A DNA stretch of 64,000 nt from Burkholderia sp. SRS-W-2-2016 (GCF_001931485.1 NZ_MSDV01000078.1:62001-126000), one strand, 5' to 3'; positions 1-10,039 are shown, numbered from the stretch's first letter. Program-made: numbers and translations. The notes: a model not told the origin generated them from the sequence alone.

Positions 1-1439
1 CCCACGCGAAGCTTGCCCGGCAGCGCCACCATGCCCGCCGTTGCCGTGGTGAACAGATTCTGGCCGTCGCCGCCGCGATACACGGGTATCCGGTCGCTCA
101 GCATGCCGAATGGAATACGGCAATCGTCGAGAACGATCGCTCCCGGCGCGCCGTTCATCGCGGCGATGGACGCGTAGCGCACCTCGGGGCCGTGGGGTGT
201 CATGGCCTGCGGCGTCGCGCCCGTCTTCGGCCAATCGACGCTGCCGTTCGCGCGCGCGGCGCACGTCCAGTAGTCGCCCCGGCGGAACGTTCCCAGTCCC
301 GCCTTCACGATGAGCCCGTCGCCCGTATCGATGTCCTGCGATTGCACCGCGCCGCCTGCCGCGACGACCGTCGCGAGCCCCTCGCCGTCGGAGAACGCAT
401 CCCATAGCCGCAGGAGCCAGCCGCCGTTGCCGTCCGCGCCCACCGCGGCGATGTCGCCAGCGCTCTGCTCTTCGAGCACCACGCGATCGTCGGCCGCGAG
501 CGCCACGCGGTACAGCCGCTCAGTCTTCAATGCCTGCCGCGGATCGACGTCATCGTGGACGGATACCAGCTCGGCGTACTGCCCGGGCGCGAACCAGTTG
601 CGCTGATCGAGCGGCGGCGCGCCGACCGTGATCTCGTTTCCGGACACTTTCGTCACGCGCGCCAGCACGCTCGCGTTGCGCCGCGAGAACTTGATCCGCA
701 GCTTGTCGAGCTGGAACCGCGGACCGTCTGCATCCGGGAACGCGGCGTCGGGAACGCCGTCGTGAATCTCGAAGCGGTAGCACAGGTTTTCCATGCGGTT
801 GAAGCCGCCGGCGGGCGTGAGGGAACACGGGTCCGTGGATGCGACGGCCGCCTGCTCGATGACGGTCAACTTGCCGGTCGAGCCCGCAATGAGCGATCGC
901 CACTGCGCGTCCGCCGCGCCGGTTGCGCAACTGACCGGGTTCGCACCGCCGATCGCGAGCGGAAAGACCTGCCAGTCGACCAGCGAGCGGCCCGAAGCCT
1001 GCGCGTCGCCCAGCGCCACGTCGGCGAGGCCCGAATCCTCCACGGAATCGATGTAACGCACGAGCGCCTTGATGCCGATGATCGCCGGCGACACGACGCC
1101 GTCGTCATTCCGGGGATGCGGCTGGGTGCCGTTGGTGCACGACGACGGATTCTCCAGCAGCCATCCGTCGAGATACCCGTGGCCCGCGCCGATCTTGAAC
1201 GTCGCCGCCGTCGCGCCGGGCGTGATGTGGAAGCCGTCGTTGCCGGCGGGCACGAGCAGGTCGTCGGGCGGCCCCAGCGTGTCCGCCGTTTCCGTCTCGA
1301 TGCGGTCGAGTTGGTGGCGCGACTGCTGGTCGAGGTCGGTATCGAGAAGCGCCATCCCCTGGCGCGCGACCACGGCACGCGGACGCCGCGGATCGCTCAT
1401 CGGAATGCGTAAGCGGGTTGCATCGTTTCGGATCGTCAT
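1..1439 (-). CDS. eCIS-associated DUF6519-type protein, partial
   Basis: An open frame starts at ATG 1439 and runs off the left edge of the window without a stop (479 codons seen). The ATG overlaps the stop of the upstream gene as ATGA, so it continues the eCIS operon. The N-terminal part (a short basic lead, then residues about 25-60 with a 'QGMALLDTDLDQQSRHQLDR' stretch, and a Gly/Ala-rich 'FKIGAGHGYLDGWLLENP' segment) resembles the DUF6519 proteins commonly encoded near the end of eCIS loci, where they are thought to be surface or tail-fibre-proximal proteins. The family call is by recognition of this pattern only; the C-terminus and any receptor-binding part lie outside the window. Confidence 0.72.
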   Translation of the reverse strand, partial: MTIRNDATRLRIPMSDPRRPRAVVARQGMALLDTDLDQQSRHQLDRIETETADTLGPPDDLLVPAGNDGFHITPGATAATFKIGAGHGYLDGWLLENPSSCTNGTQPHPRNDDGVVSPAIIGIKALVRYIDSVEDSGLADVALGDAQASGRSLVDWQVFPLAIGGANPVSCATGAADAQWRSLIAGSTGKLTVIEQAAVASTDPCSLTPAGGFNRMENLCYRFEIHDGVPDAAFPDADGPRFQLDKLRIKFSRRNASVLARVTKVSGNEITVGAPPLDQRNWFAPGQYAELVSVHDDVDPRQALKTERLYRVALAADDRVVLEEQSAGDIAAVGADGNGGWLLRLWDAFSDGEGLATVVAAGGAVQSQDIDTGDGLIVKAGLGTFRRGDYWTCAARANGSVDWPKTGATPQAMTPHGPEVRYASIAAMNGAPGAIVLDDCRIPFGMLSDRIPVYRGGDGQNLFTTATAGMVALPGKLRV

Positions 1440-3886
1440 GGCTGGGTCCTCAATTGGGCCGCCAGGCTCGAACGCGTGTCGTCGATGACGCAGGCTTCGA
1501 TGCCGAAGGGGGTGTAGTCGTCAAACAGGCTTTCGAGGTTCGCACGCCGCAGCCCGTCGGCCGCCGATGAGAACGCACCCATCTCGGTATCGTTCTCTCC
1601 GCCGAGGCGAATGCCGTCGCTCACGGCCGCGTGCAGCATGGCGACCATCGGCTCGTCGAGCGAGGTGTCGAGAAAGAGCGGCAGCACGGACAGACGCGCC
1701 GACGTGTCTTCCGGACCCGAGAGCGGCGCACCCTTCTTCGCTTGCGCCGCCGCGACGGCGAGGTCGGGCTGACAGCGAAAGCGCCGCGGCACCTGCGAGG
1801 ACGGCGCGATCGAGCTGAAGCGCACGCAGCCGGACTGAGTGCGTGTCACCGTCGCCGCCGCCCAGAAAATCACATTCGTCGCTTCGAGCGATTTCATCTC
1901 GCTCGTGCCCAGAATCGTCACGTTGCGAAGCGTCGTGTCGAGGCTGGATGCGTCGATTGCCAGGTCGAGCGCGCCGTCGTCGGACACGATCGAGTCCGCA
2001 ATCGCGAGCGTGCCGGTGCCGGGCGTCGCGGCGTCCTCGAGATTCAAACGCCCCACGAGACTTCGCTCGATCACGACGTTCATCCCCTGCAACGCCGCCT
2101 TCGTGCCGAGCGCCGCGGCGCCGGGCGCGCGCAGCGTGCAGTGCCGCACGCGCAACCGCGACACTGCATGGTTGTCGAGAACCAGACCTTGGGTGAGTTC
2201 CAGCCCGTCGAGCACGAGCACACCCGCTCGCACGTCCGGACCGGGCGCCGCGCTCGCCACCACCCGCAACGGCGCGTCGATTGTGAAGCGCCGTTCGCGC
2301 CGCACGAGATAGCCGTGGCGGTCCGGGTTGAAGGCGACGCTGGCCGTTTTCCGGCTCGCGCGCCATTGCGCGCTCACGATATGCAGCTCGCTTCCCGGAT
2401 GCGCGTTGACCGTGATGTCCTTGGCCACGCCCGCCGCGCCTTCGCGGTCGCAGCGCGCGAGGGCGATGATGCCGCGCTTGCCTGCGCCGCTCGCGGCCCA
2501 TTCCGCCAGCGCGACATCGAGCGACGCAACGATGCGGTCGGCGTCGCCGGGCAAGCCCGTGGGGGCCTGGGCCGGGTCCACGACGCGCACGAAATGCTTC
2601 AGCTTGTCCGTATCGGTGATGTCGAACGGCACGTCGTCGGCGTTCCGCTCGTGCGGTCCGGCGCCCATCTCCATCCCGAGACCCGTGGCAAACGCCGCGC
2701 GTACGTCCTGCACGTCCGCGGCGCCGGCGGCCGGCGCCGCCACGATCAGCCGGCCCGTCACAGGATCGACGCAGCATCGGACCGGTTGGCCGGGCGGCCC
2801 GTCCAAGGGCTTCGGCACCGCGCCTTCGAACCCGTGATAGGCAAGCATGCGAGCCGGCCGCGCACCCGACGTGACAGGCAACGCGTCCAGGTTGGCGATG
2901 CGGACCTGTTCCGGCATCACGCGGTCGTAGTGGTCGGCACCCGTGTTGCGCAGGAAGATCACGAACGGCAATCCGTCCTCGAACCACGGCGCGACACCCA
3001 GCCGCGCGGGACGCTGTTCGCTGTTCGCGTCGCGCAGCTCCTGCGTCTCGAGGTGCAAGGGCAAGCGGCGCAGCCGATCGCGCAGACGCGGCTCCACCAT
3101 CCGTTCATCCTCGTGGTTCACGCGCCGGTCGGGGTTGAACAGCCGTAGCGCGCGGCCCGGCTGCGCCGCCAGCTGGAAATATCCCGCGTACTGGTTCGCG
3201 CCCGCGGGCCAGGGTCGCGCCGCCGGCACGCCGGCAAGCGCCGCGTCGTCGAGCGTGGCGTCGGCGCGCGGGACCGGAAACGCGAGAATCGCGGGACGCT
3301 GGATATGCACGCCCACGTTCGGTACGTGATGGCGTCCGCCCGCGCGCGCGATCGAGCGCACGTCGATCAGGCGCGGCAGCGTGTCAAACGCGGTGCCGAC
3401 CCGAGACGCCGTGACGCCCCGCACCGGCAACGCCGTGCCGGAACGCTCCGGCCTCACATCGAGGAGATGCTGGCAGCGCGCGAGCCGCTGAAAGTATTCG
3501 ACAGCGACCGTGCCATAACCGCCCACATCGCTGCCGAGCGCTTCGAGCACGCGCGCTGTCCCCTTGCCGCGCCGGTAATGAAGCGTGTTGGCAATGTACG
3601 CGCGCGCGCTCAAGCCATGGCCGGCCGGCAGCGGCCGCAGTGGGTCGGCCGCGACCAGCGCGGCGAGGTCCGCGAGCGCGGCCTGCGGCGCGGTCTCCAC
3701 GAACATCGAGTCGTAGAGCACGTCGATTTCGGCGTCGATCGCCGCGCTGCCCGAGGCCAGCAGCTTGATGAGCGCCTTGAGCTGCCAGCCGCGCGCCGCA
3801 TCCTCGGTCCGCACGTGTGCGGGCAGCAACGCATAGAGCCGCTCGGTGGCGGCGTCGATACGCGCGAGCGACGTATGTGCGGTCAC
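1436..3886 (-). CDS. eCIS tail protein I-like baseplate protein
   Basis: The chosen start is GTG 3886, which overlaps the upstream stop as GTGA and gives 816 aa; longer frames would run far into the upstream gene. Residues 1-90 ('YALLPAHVRTEDAARGWQLK', then an 'LYDSMFVETAP' helix and 'ARAYIANTLHYRRGKGTARVLE') match the tail protein I (P2 gpI-like) pattern seen in PVC/Afp baseplates. The much larger remainder is beta-rich and includes a segment around residues 550-650 that resembles a right-handed beta-helix (repeated short 'LRNVTILGT', 'VIERSLVGRLN' strands), so it may carry a fibre or adhesin part. It lies after the two J-like wedge genes, as expected for the outer baseplate. Confidence 0.75.
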   Translation of the reverse strand: MTAHTSLARIDAATERLYALLPAHVRTEDAARGWQLKALIKLLASGSAAIDAEIDVLYDSMFVETAPQAALADLAALVAADPLRPLPAGHGLSARAYIANTLHYRRGKGTARVLEALGSDVGGYGTVAVEYFQRLARCQHLLDVRPERSGTALPVRGVTASRVGTAFDTLPRLIDVRSIARAGGRHHVPNVGVHIQRPAILAFPVPRADATLDDAALAGVPAARPWPAGANQYAGYFQLAAQPGRALRLFNPDRRVNHEDERMVEPRLRDRLRRLPLHLETQELRDANSEQRPARLGVAPWFEDGLPFVIFLRNTGADHYDRVMPEQVRIANLDALPVTSGARPARMLAYHGFEGAVPKPLDGPPGQPVRCCVDPVTGRLIVAAPAAGAADVQDVRAAFATGLGMEMGAGPHERNADDVPFDITDTDKLKHFVRVVDPAQAPTGLPGDADRIVASLDVALAEWAASGAGKRGIIALARCDREGAAGVAKDITVNAHPGSELHIVSAQWRASRKTASVAFNPDRHGYLVRRERRFTIDAPLRVVASAAPGPDVRAGVLVLDGLELTQGLVLDNHAVSRLRVRHCTLRAPGAAALGTKAALQGMNVVIERSLVGRLNLEDAATPGTGTLAIADSIVSDDGALDLAIDASSLDTTLRNVTILGTSEMKSLEATNVIFWAAATVTRTQSGCVRFSSIAPSSQVPRRFRCQPDLAVAAAQAKKGAPLSGPEDTSARLSVLPLFLDTSLDEPMVAMLHAAVSDGIRLGGENDTEMGAFSSAADGLRRANLESLFDDYTPFGIEACVIDDTRSSLAAQLRTQP

Positions 3887-6357
3887 GGCGCCATCTCCAC
3901 GAATTGAACGGCGTCGGCATCGACAACCAGCAGTCCGGCAGCGACGAACTGCCCTTTGTCGATGTGCGGGATGGGGCAAAGCAGACGGCCGTCGCGCTCG
4001 GCGGGCCCGTCGGGCAACGCGAACGTGTCCAGGCGCGCGGCGAGCACGCCCTCCACCGACTGCAGCGCCGCGAGCACCGCGCTGCGATGAAGCGCTTCGC
4101 CGAAGCGTCGCTGGAGCGCCGCGAAGCGGTCGCGCAGGACCGCGCGCGCCTTCGCCTCCACGTCCTCGCGGCGATACCCCGAAGCGATCGCGAGCGCGGC
4201 GACGATGGTCGCGACGAGCGTCGTGAAACCCTCGATGCGGACACTGCGCCCGGGGGGCGAGACGAGCGCCAGCGCATCGCGCAGCGAGCTGACGATATCC
4301 GATCCGGCTGTCGGCGGCGCGAATGTGGTCGTGGCGATGGTGAGACACACCACCGAGCGCATCCTCGTCTGGAGTTCCGTGGCGAGCGCCTTGCCGACGC
4401 CGCGCCGCGTGCGTGCGAACGCTTCGTAGTCGGCCAGCGAAACGACGCGGTCGAGCGTGCGGATCGATTGCGTCGCGCCGCTGCGCAGGTCCTCGATGCC
4501 CTCCGCGTCGCTGCCGCCTTCGGCCGGAACGAGGTTGGCGGCCTTCGGCACGCCGAGCACCGGCGTCATGACCGTGGTGAGGCGCCCGCTTTTGAGGTTG
4601 CCCGCCAGCCCGCCGCCCGTGCGATACAGCGCCGTGACGTTGTTCACGCCCGTGGCCAGCCGCCCGGCGAACATGACCTCGCTGCTTCCGTCGCGCAAGC
4701 GCTTCACGTGGCAGACGCGGTCCGCGGAGTCCTTGCCAAAGAGTGTCGGCGCTTCGTCGTACAGACGGTTGCCGACGCGCACGTCGATGGCCGGCTCATA
4801 GCCGCGCGCATCGGCGGATGCGAGATAGGTGAGCGGCGAACGCTTGAGCGCGAAGCGCGGCATGGCGATGGTCGCGCTTGACGAACCGAGCAATTCCGCG
4901 CCACCTGGAGGCGTGTCGCCATGCGAGGCGCTCACCGCGTTGGCGGCGATTGACAGCCTGGTCGAGCGGAAGCTGATGGAGACCGCCCGCGCGAAGAGAA
5001 TCAACGTGTCGTTACCCGAGGGCCGGCACGACTTCACGATGGCGACTTCCGCGGCGGGAGCGCCCTGCTTGCCGCTGCCCGCCCATGTCTCGCCCGACAG
5101 CACGACGCGCCTGCCAGGCGGCAAATTCACCTTTCCCGCGACGGCGATCCGGTCTGCCTGCGACGGCGCGGGCAGCGGCTCGTCCCGGTCATACTGAAGC
5201 AGCGCATAGCGGCCGGTCTCCAGGTAGATCGCCGTCTCGCGGACGCGGTTTATGAAGTCCGGCGTGAGGTCGAAGTCCTCGATCGTGATGTGGGTGACCT
5301 TCGCGGACAGCCCGCACCCCACGACGCCCCGCTCGTTCACTTCGGCGATGCGCGCGAGCCCGCGCGCGCCCGTGTCACGCTCGAACAGGACGAACGCGCC
5401 TTTCACCGCTTCGGCATGCACCGCATCGAGATCGACCTCGTCGGCGTGGATCGAGTCGGGCAACTTCGCGCCCTGCGGGAGCAGGGCGGGATCGGGAGCG
5501 TTGACGCCGAACGCGGCCGCGCGCGCGCCCAGAATGACCAGATGGTTCCTGAACCCAGCGTCGGCCGCCGTGTTGATGGCCGCGACCGCCACCAGCGAGG
5601 CGAGCGTGATCACCGTGCGCGACGGTGTCGTCTCGGGCGGGTCGCTGTCGGGCTTGCGCGTCACCGCGCACACACGTCCATAGAGCCAGGGCCTGGTGCC
5701 GTCCTTTCCCGACCAGACGATGACCGCGTCGCCCACCTTGACGGGCATCGTCAGGTCGGCGACCACCATGTCCAGTTCGCCGGCGCCGTCATCGATACTC
5801 TGTAGATCTTTTTGCAGCACCGGCCCGAGCGCGTTCCACTCCGGACGCACCTCCAGATCCGCATCGGTCTCGAAGATCTGCGGCAGTTCGTTCTGCCCCG
5901 GAACCGAAGCGATCCTGGTGCCCTTCGGCACGATCCGGCTCGACCCCGTGGCGTCCGCCTCGTCGGCCGTGAAGGCGAGCGTCGTGGTGGCCGCGAGCGC
6001 GGGCCGCATCTCATAGCCCAGCAGCCGGGTGAGATCGACGAGCGCGCCGCGATCCTGTGTGCGGAGAATCGAGCCGTCATCGGACAGGCGTGCCGCGTAC
6101 CAGGCGAGCACGTGCATCGAGGCGGCGAACGCGTCGATGAGCGCGATGGCCGGATCATCGTCCTCGCGCGTGGTGAGTCCGTCGAGCGGGCGCTCGCGGT
6201 CGATCTCGACGGAGGCGATCGACTCCAGCAGGCGGCGTTTGATCGCACCGTGCGCATAGTCGAGCGGGTCCGCCACCGCGGGACGCGGCACGACACCGGA
6301 TGCCGCGCAGATCGCACAGGTTCCGCAGTAGCACGCCATCGGCCGGACCGGGTTCAT
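3883..6357 (-). CDS. eCIS baseplate J-like wedge protein (second copy)
   Basis: This 824-aa protein belongs with the Afp11/Afp12-type 'putative baseplate assembly' proteins, which form the wedge and trigger sheath contraction. The N-terminus has a Cys-rich start (CYCGTCAICAAS) followed by a helical 'DDDPAIALIDAFAASMHVLAWYAARL' region and 'LTRLLGYEMRPALAATTTLAF', typical of the family. The C-terminal third has the 'RTLDRVVSLADYEAFARTRRGVGKA' and 'SVRIEGFTTLVATIVAALAI' motifs of baseplate J domains. ATG 6357 overlaps the previous stop as ATGA. It is similar in size to its upstream neighbour, so the two probably form a heterodimeric wedge as gp6/gp7-like proteins do. Confidence 0.82.
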   Translation of the reverse strand: MNPVRPMACYCGTCAICAASGVVPRPAVADPLDYAHGAIKRRLLESIASVEIDRERPLDGLTTREDDDPAIALIDAFAASMHVLAWYAARLSDDGSILRTQDRGALVDLTRLLGYEMRPALAATTTLAFTADEADATGSSRIVPKGTRIASVPGQNELPQIFETDADLEVRPEWNALGPVLQKDLQSIDDGAGELDMVVADLTMPVKVGDAVIVWSGKDGTRPWLYGRVCAVTRKPDSDPPETTPSRTVITLASLVAVAAINTAADAGFRNHLVILGARAAAFGVNAPDPALLPQGAKLPDSIHADEVDLDAVHAEAVKGAFVLFERDTGARGLARIAEVNERGVVGCGLSAKVTHITIEDFDLTPDFINRVRETAIYLETGRYALLQYDRDEPLPAPSQADRIAVAGKVNLPPGRRVVLSGETWAGSGKQGAPAAEVAIVKSCRPSGNDTLILFARAVSISFRSTRLSIAANAVSASHGDTPPGGAELLGSSSATIAMPRFALKRSPLTYLASADARGYEPAIDVRVGNRLYDEAPTLFGKDSADRVCHVKRLRDGSSEVMFAGRLATGVNNVTALYRTGGGLAGNLKSGRLTTVMTPVLGVPKAANLVPAEGGSDAEGIEDLRSGATQSIRTLDRVVSLADYEAFARTRRGVGKALATELQTRMRSVVCLTIATTTFAPPTAGSDIVSSLRDALALVSPPGRSVRIEGFTTLVATIVAALAIASGYRREDVEAKARAVLRDRFAALQRRFGEALHRSAVLAALQSVEGVLAARLDTFALPDGPAERDGRLLCPIPHIDKGQFVAAGLLVVDADAVQFVEMAP

Positions 6358-8825
6358 CGGCCACCTCCGATGTCCAGCACGAGCCGTCCGCGCTCGGGAA
6401 AGCTCGGGTCATCGTCGAGCTGCAGCACCTCGAACGAATGCGGCCGGATCACGCCTTCGGTGAGTTCCGTGCCCGGCAGTCCGCGCAGCCGCTGGAACTT
6501 GCGCACGTTGACGCTTTGCACGCCCTCCACCTTCATCACGGCCTGGATGAGCCGCGACAGGTAAAGCGGCGCGCCGAAGGTGAAGTGGTCGGGATGGAAC
6601 AGGCCCGGCACGCCGCCGGGGCCTCCCGAGGGACGCAGGGCCTCGCGCACGCGCGCGCCGACCATCGCGCGCAACGCGCCGGGACGCGCGCATACGAGCA
6701 GCTCGATGTCGAGCGGCGCGGGAATCGCGTCGTGCAGCGCCACGTCGAATGCCATCAGACGATAGCGCTCGAAGTGGTTGAGCAGCGAGCGGCGGAACGT
6801 TTCATCCATCGCGAGGCCGCCCTTGCGATCCACGTAGACCAGCATCGTCTGCCAGGCGCCCGTCCAGCGCGGCACCGCGACGGCATTCGCGACACCGTCG
6901 TGCCACCTCGCGACGGCGGCGTAGTCGGCCGCCGAGACCGCGCGCTCCTGGCGCCGGAATGCCTGCGGCGCGGCGATGCGCACCGCGGCGATCGGTTCGG
7001 GATCGCAGCCTCCACGCGCGGGCAGCGGATTGCTCACCACTACGTTCGCCGCGTCGTAAGGCGGCGCGAGCACCACGTGCGCCAGCGCGCCGGCGCCGAT
7101 GTTGCCCGCGAGGCCGACGCCGAACCGTCCGCTCACCGCGAACCGCGCGTCCCTGGTCGGGGCGAGCCCTTCGACGTTGTCGCCGAAGCGCAGCGCCACG
7201 CGCAAGTCGATCGCCGTCTCGACCACGAAGCCGCGGTCGAAATGATCGCTCGCGAGCAGATCGCGGCGCGCGGTCCACACATTGAAGTCGTCATCGAGGA
7301 CGAGTGCCGGCAGACATGCCGATGGCACGACCTGCGAGAGCGACGAAGCCGTCATGGCCGGGCCGAGATCGACGGCCTGAATGCGCGCGACGTCGCCGCG
7401 ATCGAGCGTGGGGCGCCACGGATCGTCCGCCTCGGGCGCGGGCGGCGCGAGTCGCGGGCGCAGCGCCTCGATCTCGCCCGAGGTCATGCCATCCACCGCG
7501 GGCGGCAGCGACGCACCGTGATCGGCGAGCACGATGTTCGCGCAGGCTTCGGCGCAGATCGTTGCGGCGGCCGCCGACAGCGCATCGGCCGAACGGGTCT
7601 GGATCACGAGATCGAAGGGGAGCGCATCCGCTTCGCCCCATTCGACCGTGACCAGCGTAGCCGTCGGCCTCAGCTTGTCGGTCACGACGCGCGCGTGAGT
7701 AATCCGGACGATGTGCCGGTGGTCCTGGCGCGCGTCGGCTGCCACGCCGTTCTCGGGCGATACCGTCTCGACCAGCAGGAGAAAATCGCCCACGGCGAGG
7801 GGCGTCTTCGCGGTCATATCGGCGACGAGCGTGGTGGACGTCGCGCCCTTCGCGAGACGGCATTCGTCATCGCCCCAGGTGTAGAACGAAATGTGATTTC
7901 GCCACGGCTGCAAGCAGATCCCGGCGACGGTCTCGTAGACCATCGGCGCCAGCGTCAGCACGTTTCGATAGACCGACACGGGTACGACCTCGGGCACGCC
8001 GTCCAGACGCACCAGCAACGGCGTGTGCGCGGCGACCTTCACATCGGCGTCGCGCGTGTCGAATCGCGCGAACACGCGCGCGCTCGCGCCCTCGTTCACC
8101 GCGTAATCGACCAGCCGCGCGTGGCGTGCAATGGACGTGCGGCTGCGCGCCGTATCGATGAACGCCTCGGTGCCGACCCAGTCGAGCCGGTAACTCTGCT
8201 GATCGGCCCGATAAGCGCCCGCTTCGACGAGCATCGTGGTGAAATCGACCGGATTGTCCTCGCGAAAGCCGGGCACCAGTTGCGCAACGCGATCCAGCAT
8301 GAGGCGCCGGAAACCCTGATAGTCGCGCACCCGATAGTCGAAGGGCGGGTCGGGCAGCGGCTGCGCGTCGCCGCCGCAATCGGGCGCGCAGTCGAAATCG
8401 CTCGCGCACGCGCCCTTGAACGAAAACTCCACTGCGGCGAGGCGGTCGTCGATAAACGTCGGCGGATCGTCGTTGCTCGCGCCGGAGACGATCGCCAGCC
8501 GGTAGGTCGAAAAATCCGTCGGCTGGTTGCCGTCGATGGTGAGCGTGTAGCGCGTTACGTGGCCCGCGCCATCGAGATCCGCATCGACCTTCGCGACCTT
8601 CGGCGCGCGATAGCGCACACCGCCCGTGAGCGCGATGTTGTCGACGCCGAGCGCCGCCGCAGGCATGGCGAGCGGCTTCACGAGAACAACGTCGATCATC
8701 GTCGTGTCGGCGGTCGTGGCGCCCGCCTTCAGCTCGATGTAGTCGATGCCGCTCAGTTGCCCGGCGGCCGCGAGGATCAGGGTGCGGCGACGTTCGTCGC
8801 AGCACGCGAAGCGGTCCGCGTTCAT
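6354..8825 (-). CDS. eCIS baseplate J-like wedge protein (first copy)
   Basis: The 823-aa product shows the hallmarks of the gp6/baseplate-J family: 'DYRVRDYQGFRRLMLDRVAQLVPGF...NPVDFTTMLVEAGAYRADQQSYRLDWVGTEAFIDTARSRTSIARHARLVDYAVN' in residues about 160-250, and 'QERAVSAADYAAVARWHDGVANAVAVPRW' plus 'ALYLSRLIQAVMKVEGVQSVNVRKF'-like wedge motifs near the C-terminus. Its role would be ring formation of the baseplate around the hub. ATG 8825 overlaps the gp25-like stop as ATGA, so translation is probably coupled. A pair of Cys clusters (residues 8-9 and about 140-150) is notable but of unknown use. Confidence 0.85.
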   Translation of the reverse strand: MNADRFACCDERRRTLILAAAGQLSGIDYIELKAGATTADTTMIDVVLVKPLAMPAAALGVDNIALTGGVRYRAPKVAKVDADLDGAGHVTRYTLTIDGNQPTDFSTYRLAIVSGASNDDPPTFIDDRLAAVEFSFKGACASDFDCAPDCGGDAQPLPDPPFDYRVRDYQGFRRLMLDRVAQLVPGFREDNPVDFTTMLVEAGAYRADQQSYRLDWVGTEAFIDTARSRTSIARHARLVDYAVNEGASARVFARFDTRDADVKVAAHTPLLVRLDGVPEVVPVSVYRNVLTLAPMVYETVAGICLQPWRNHISFYTWGDDECRLAKGATSTTLVADMTAKTPLAVGDFLLLVETVSPENGVAADARQDHRHIVRITHARVVTDKLRPTATLVTVEWGEADALPFDLVIQTRSADALSAAAATICAEACANIVLADHGASLPPAVDGMTSGEIEALRPRLAPPAPEADDPWRPTLDRGDVARIQAVDLGPAMTASSLSQVVPSACLPALVLDDDFNVWTARRDLLASDHFDRGFVVETAIDLRVALRFGDNVEGLAPTRDARFAVSGRFGVGLAGNIGAGALAHVVLAPPYDAANVVVSNPLPARGGCDPEPIAAVRIAAPQAFRRQERAVSAADYAAVARWHDGVANAVAVPRWTGAWQTMLVYVDRKGGLAMDETFRRSLLNHFERYRLMAFDVALHDAIPAPLDIELLVCARPGALRAMVGARVREALRPSGGPGGVPGLFHPDHFTFGAPLYLSRLIQAVMKVEGVQSVNVRKFQRLRGLPGTELTEGVIRPHSFEVLQLDDDPSFPERGRLVLDIGGGR

Positions 8826-9196
8826 CCCAGTCGCCAGCGAAGCGTGCTTCGTCCGGGCGCCCGCGAGGCGAGCGTCTCATACTCGAGATCGATCGCGAGC
8901 ACGGCTGTGGCCTCGTCGAACGAAACGGACAGATCCCGCACTTCGAGCAGATCGCCGAGCCATTGCGTGATCGCGGCCTGCAGCGTCGCCGGCAACGCCA
9001 CCGCGACAGGGCCGTTGCCGGCGGAGAACACCATCTGCACGACGGGGCTGCCCAGGTCCGGCCGCATCACGCGCTCGCGGCACAACGTCAGGATGAGCAG
9101 TTCGAGCAGCTGGCGCACGTGCTCGTCGCTGGCGTACTCGGCGGTGGCGCTGCGGCCCGAGGCGGCGACGGCGAACGGGAACGCGAGGCGGCTCAT
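8822..9196 (-). CDS. eCIS gp25-like (GPW/gp25 family) baseplate wedge protein
   Basis: A 124-aa protein in the GPW/gp25 family, the wedge protein that joins the baseplate to the first sheath ring. Seen motifs are 'ASDEHVRQLLELLILTLCRERVMRPDLGSPV', which corresponds to the conserved 'I..sI..lL.T..GER.mrP.fG' signature, followed by two beta-strand blocks. The GER triad appears as CRER. The start is ATG 9196, giving an ATGA overlap with the PAAR-like gene; the frame extends further upstream but into coding sequence of that gene. Confidence 0.87.
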   Translation of the reverse strand: MSRLAFPFAVAASGRSATAEYASDEHVRQLLELLILTLCRERVMRPDLGSPVVQMVFSAGNGPVAVALPATLQAAITQWLGDLLEVRDLSVSFDEATAVLAIDLEYETLASRAPGRSTLRWRLG

Positions 9197-9525
9197 GTCG
9201 CGATCACCCGCGTCTGGGCGCCCATGATGACGGGCGGCCCGCCCGGCAGCTGTTCCGCCGACTGGCAGAGCGCGACGGTCGGGTTGATCAGCAACGGCAC
9301 GCCATTGGACGTGACGCGCGTCGTGCCGACGATCCATCGCGTCGTCACGCACGGCTGCGGCTTGCCCCCCGGCGCGAACGTGCAGCCCGCAACGAGACCC
9401 TGGTCGTTCAGCAGAGCCGCCGGCATGTTGTTCACCATCACGCGCGGACTCGCCGCGACGATGTTGAGCGGCCCCCCGTGCGGACAGGTGGCGGCGGCGC
9501 CGGCATGGAGGACGGGCCCGGGCAT
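9193..9525 (-). CDS. eCIS PAAR-like spike tip protein
   Basis: A 110-aa protein with the N-terminus 'MPGPVLHAGAAATCPHGG' and a C-terminal 'TSNGVPLLINPTVALCQS', the pattern of PAAR-like (DUF4280-related) tip proteins that cap the spike of eCIS particles. Three Cys/His-containing clusters (CPHGG; GCTF; PCVTT/ALCQS) could bind a metal at the apex. It lies directly after the OB-fold spike gene; the two are separated by a single base (TGA-C-ATG), so they are likely translationally coupled. Confidence 0.85.
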   Translation of the reverse strand: MPGPVLHAGAAATCPHGGPLNIVAASPRVMVNNMPAALLNDQGLVAGCTFAPGGKPQPCVTTRWIVGTTRVTSNGVPLLINPTVALCQSAEQLPGGPPVIMGAQTRVIAT

Positions 9526-9526
9526 G

Positions 9527-10039
9527 TCAGGTCACCGTGAGCGCGCCGTTGTTGATGATCACGGACGGCCCCACCATCGCGATGGAGGCGCCCTGCCCAT
9601 TCATCATCGTGATTCCCGCCGTGCCGATGATGATCACGGCGCCCGTCGCGGTCTTCACGATGACCTGCTGCGCGGGATTGTCGGAGAGCGTGACCGACGT
9701 TCCCGTGGTGGTCTGCAGGTGGATGTTCGGTGTCGCCGGCGTGCCGCCCACCAGGGCGAGCGGAGGAAATCCCGCCGGATCGGGCCAGAAGCAGCCGCTC
9801 CACAGCGGGCACTCGGGATCGCCCGCCTCGAATTCGATCCAGACGCTCGATGCGACCTGCGGCAGCGCGACGACACCCGCCCCCTTGCCCGCGAACGGAA
9901 ACGACGGCAACGCCCACGTCGACGGAAACAGCCCATAGCGGTCGCTGAGCTGCACCTGGATGCGGCCCTGCAGTTGCGGGTCGAGGTTGTTCAGCACCGT
10001 CGCGCGGTACTTGCCGAAGTAGCGCGGACCCGAGCTCAT
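9527..10039 (-). CDS. eCIS spike protein, phage gpV/gp5 OB-fold
   Basis: The 170-aa product starts 'MSSGPRYFGKYRATVLNNLDPQLQGRIQVQLSD', the typical beginning of the gp5/gpV OB-fold of baseplate spikes, and ends in a run of short alternating strands (TSVTLSD, QQVIVKT, GAVIIIGT, ASIAMVG, PSVIINN) that would wind into the trimeric beta-helix needle. ATG 10039 overlaps the hub stop as ATGA. Together with the previous gene this makes a two-protein equivalent of VgrG, as usual in eCIS loci. Confidence 0.87.
   Translation of the reverse strand: MSSGPRYFGKYRATVLNNLDPQLQGRIQVQLSDRYGLFPSTWALPSFPFAGKGAGVVALPQVASSVWIEFEAGDPECPLWSGCFWPDPAGFPPLALVGGTPATPNIHLQTTTGTSVTLSDNPAQQVIVKTATGAVIIIGTAGITMMNGQGASIAMVGPSVIINNGALTVT

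Noticed and set aside
6300..9227. A very long plus-strand open frame (975 codons) opposite the J-like genes, and similar ones at 555-3148 and 13293-15470
   Set aside because: They are antisense to well-supported eCIS genes, Arg/His-rich and without any domain; they come from high GC and codon bias on the coding strand.
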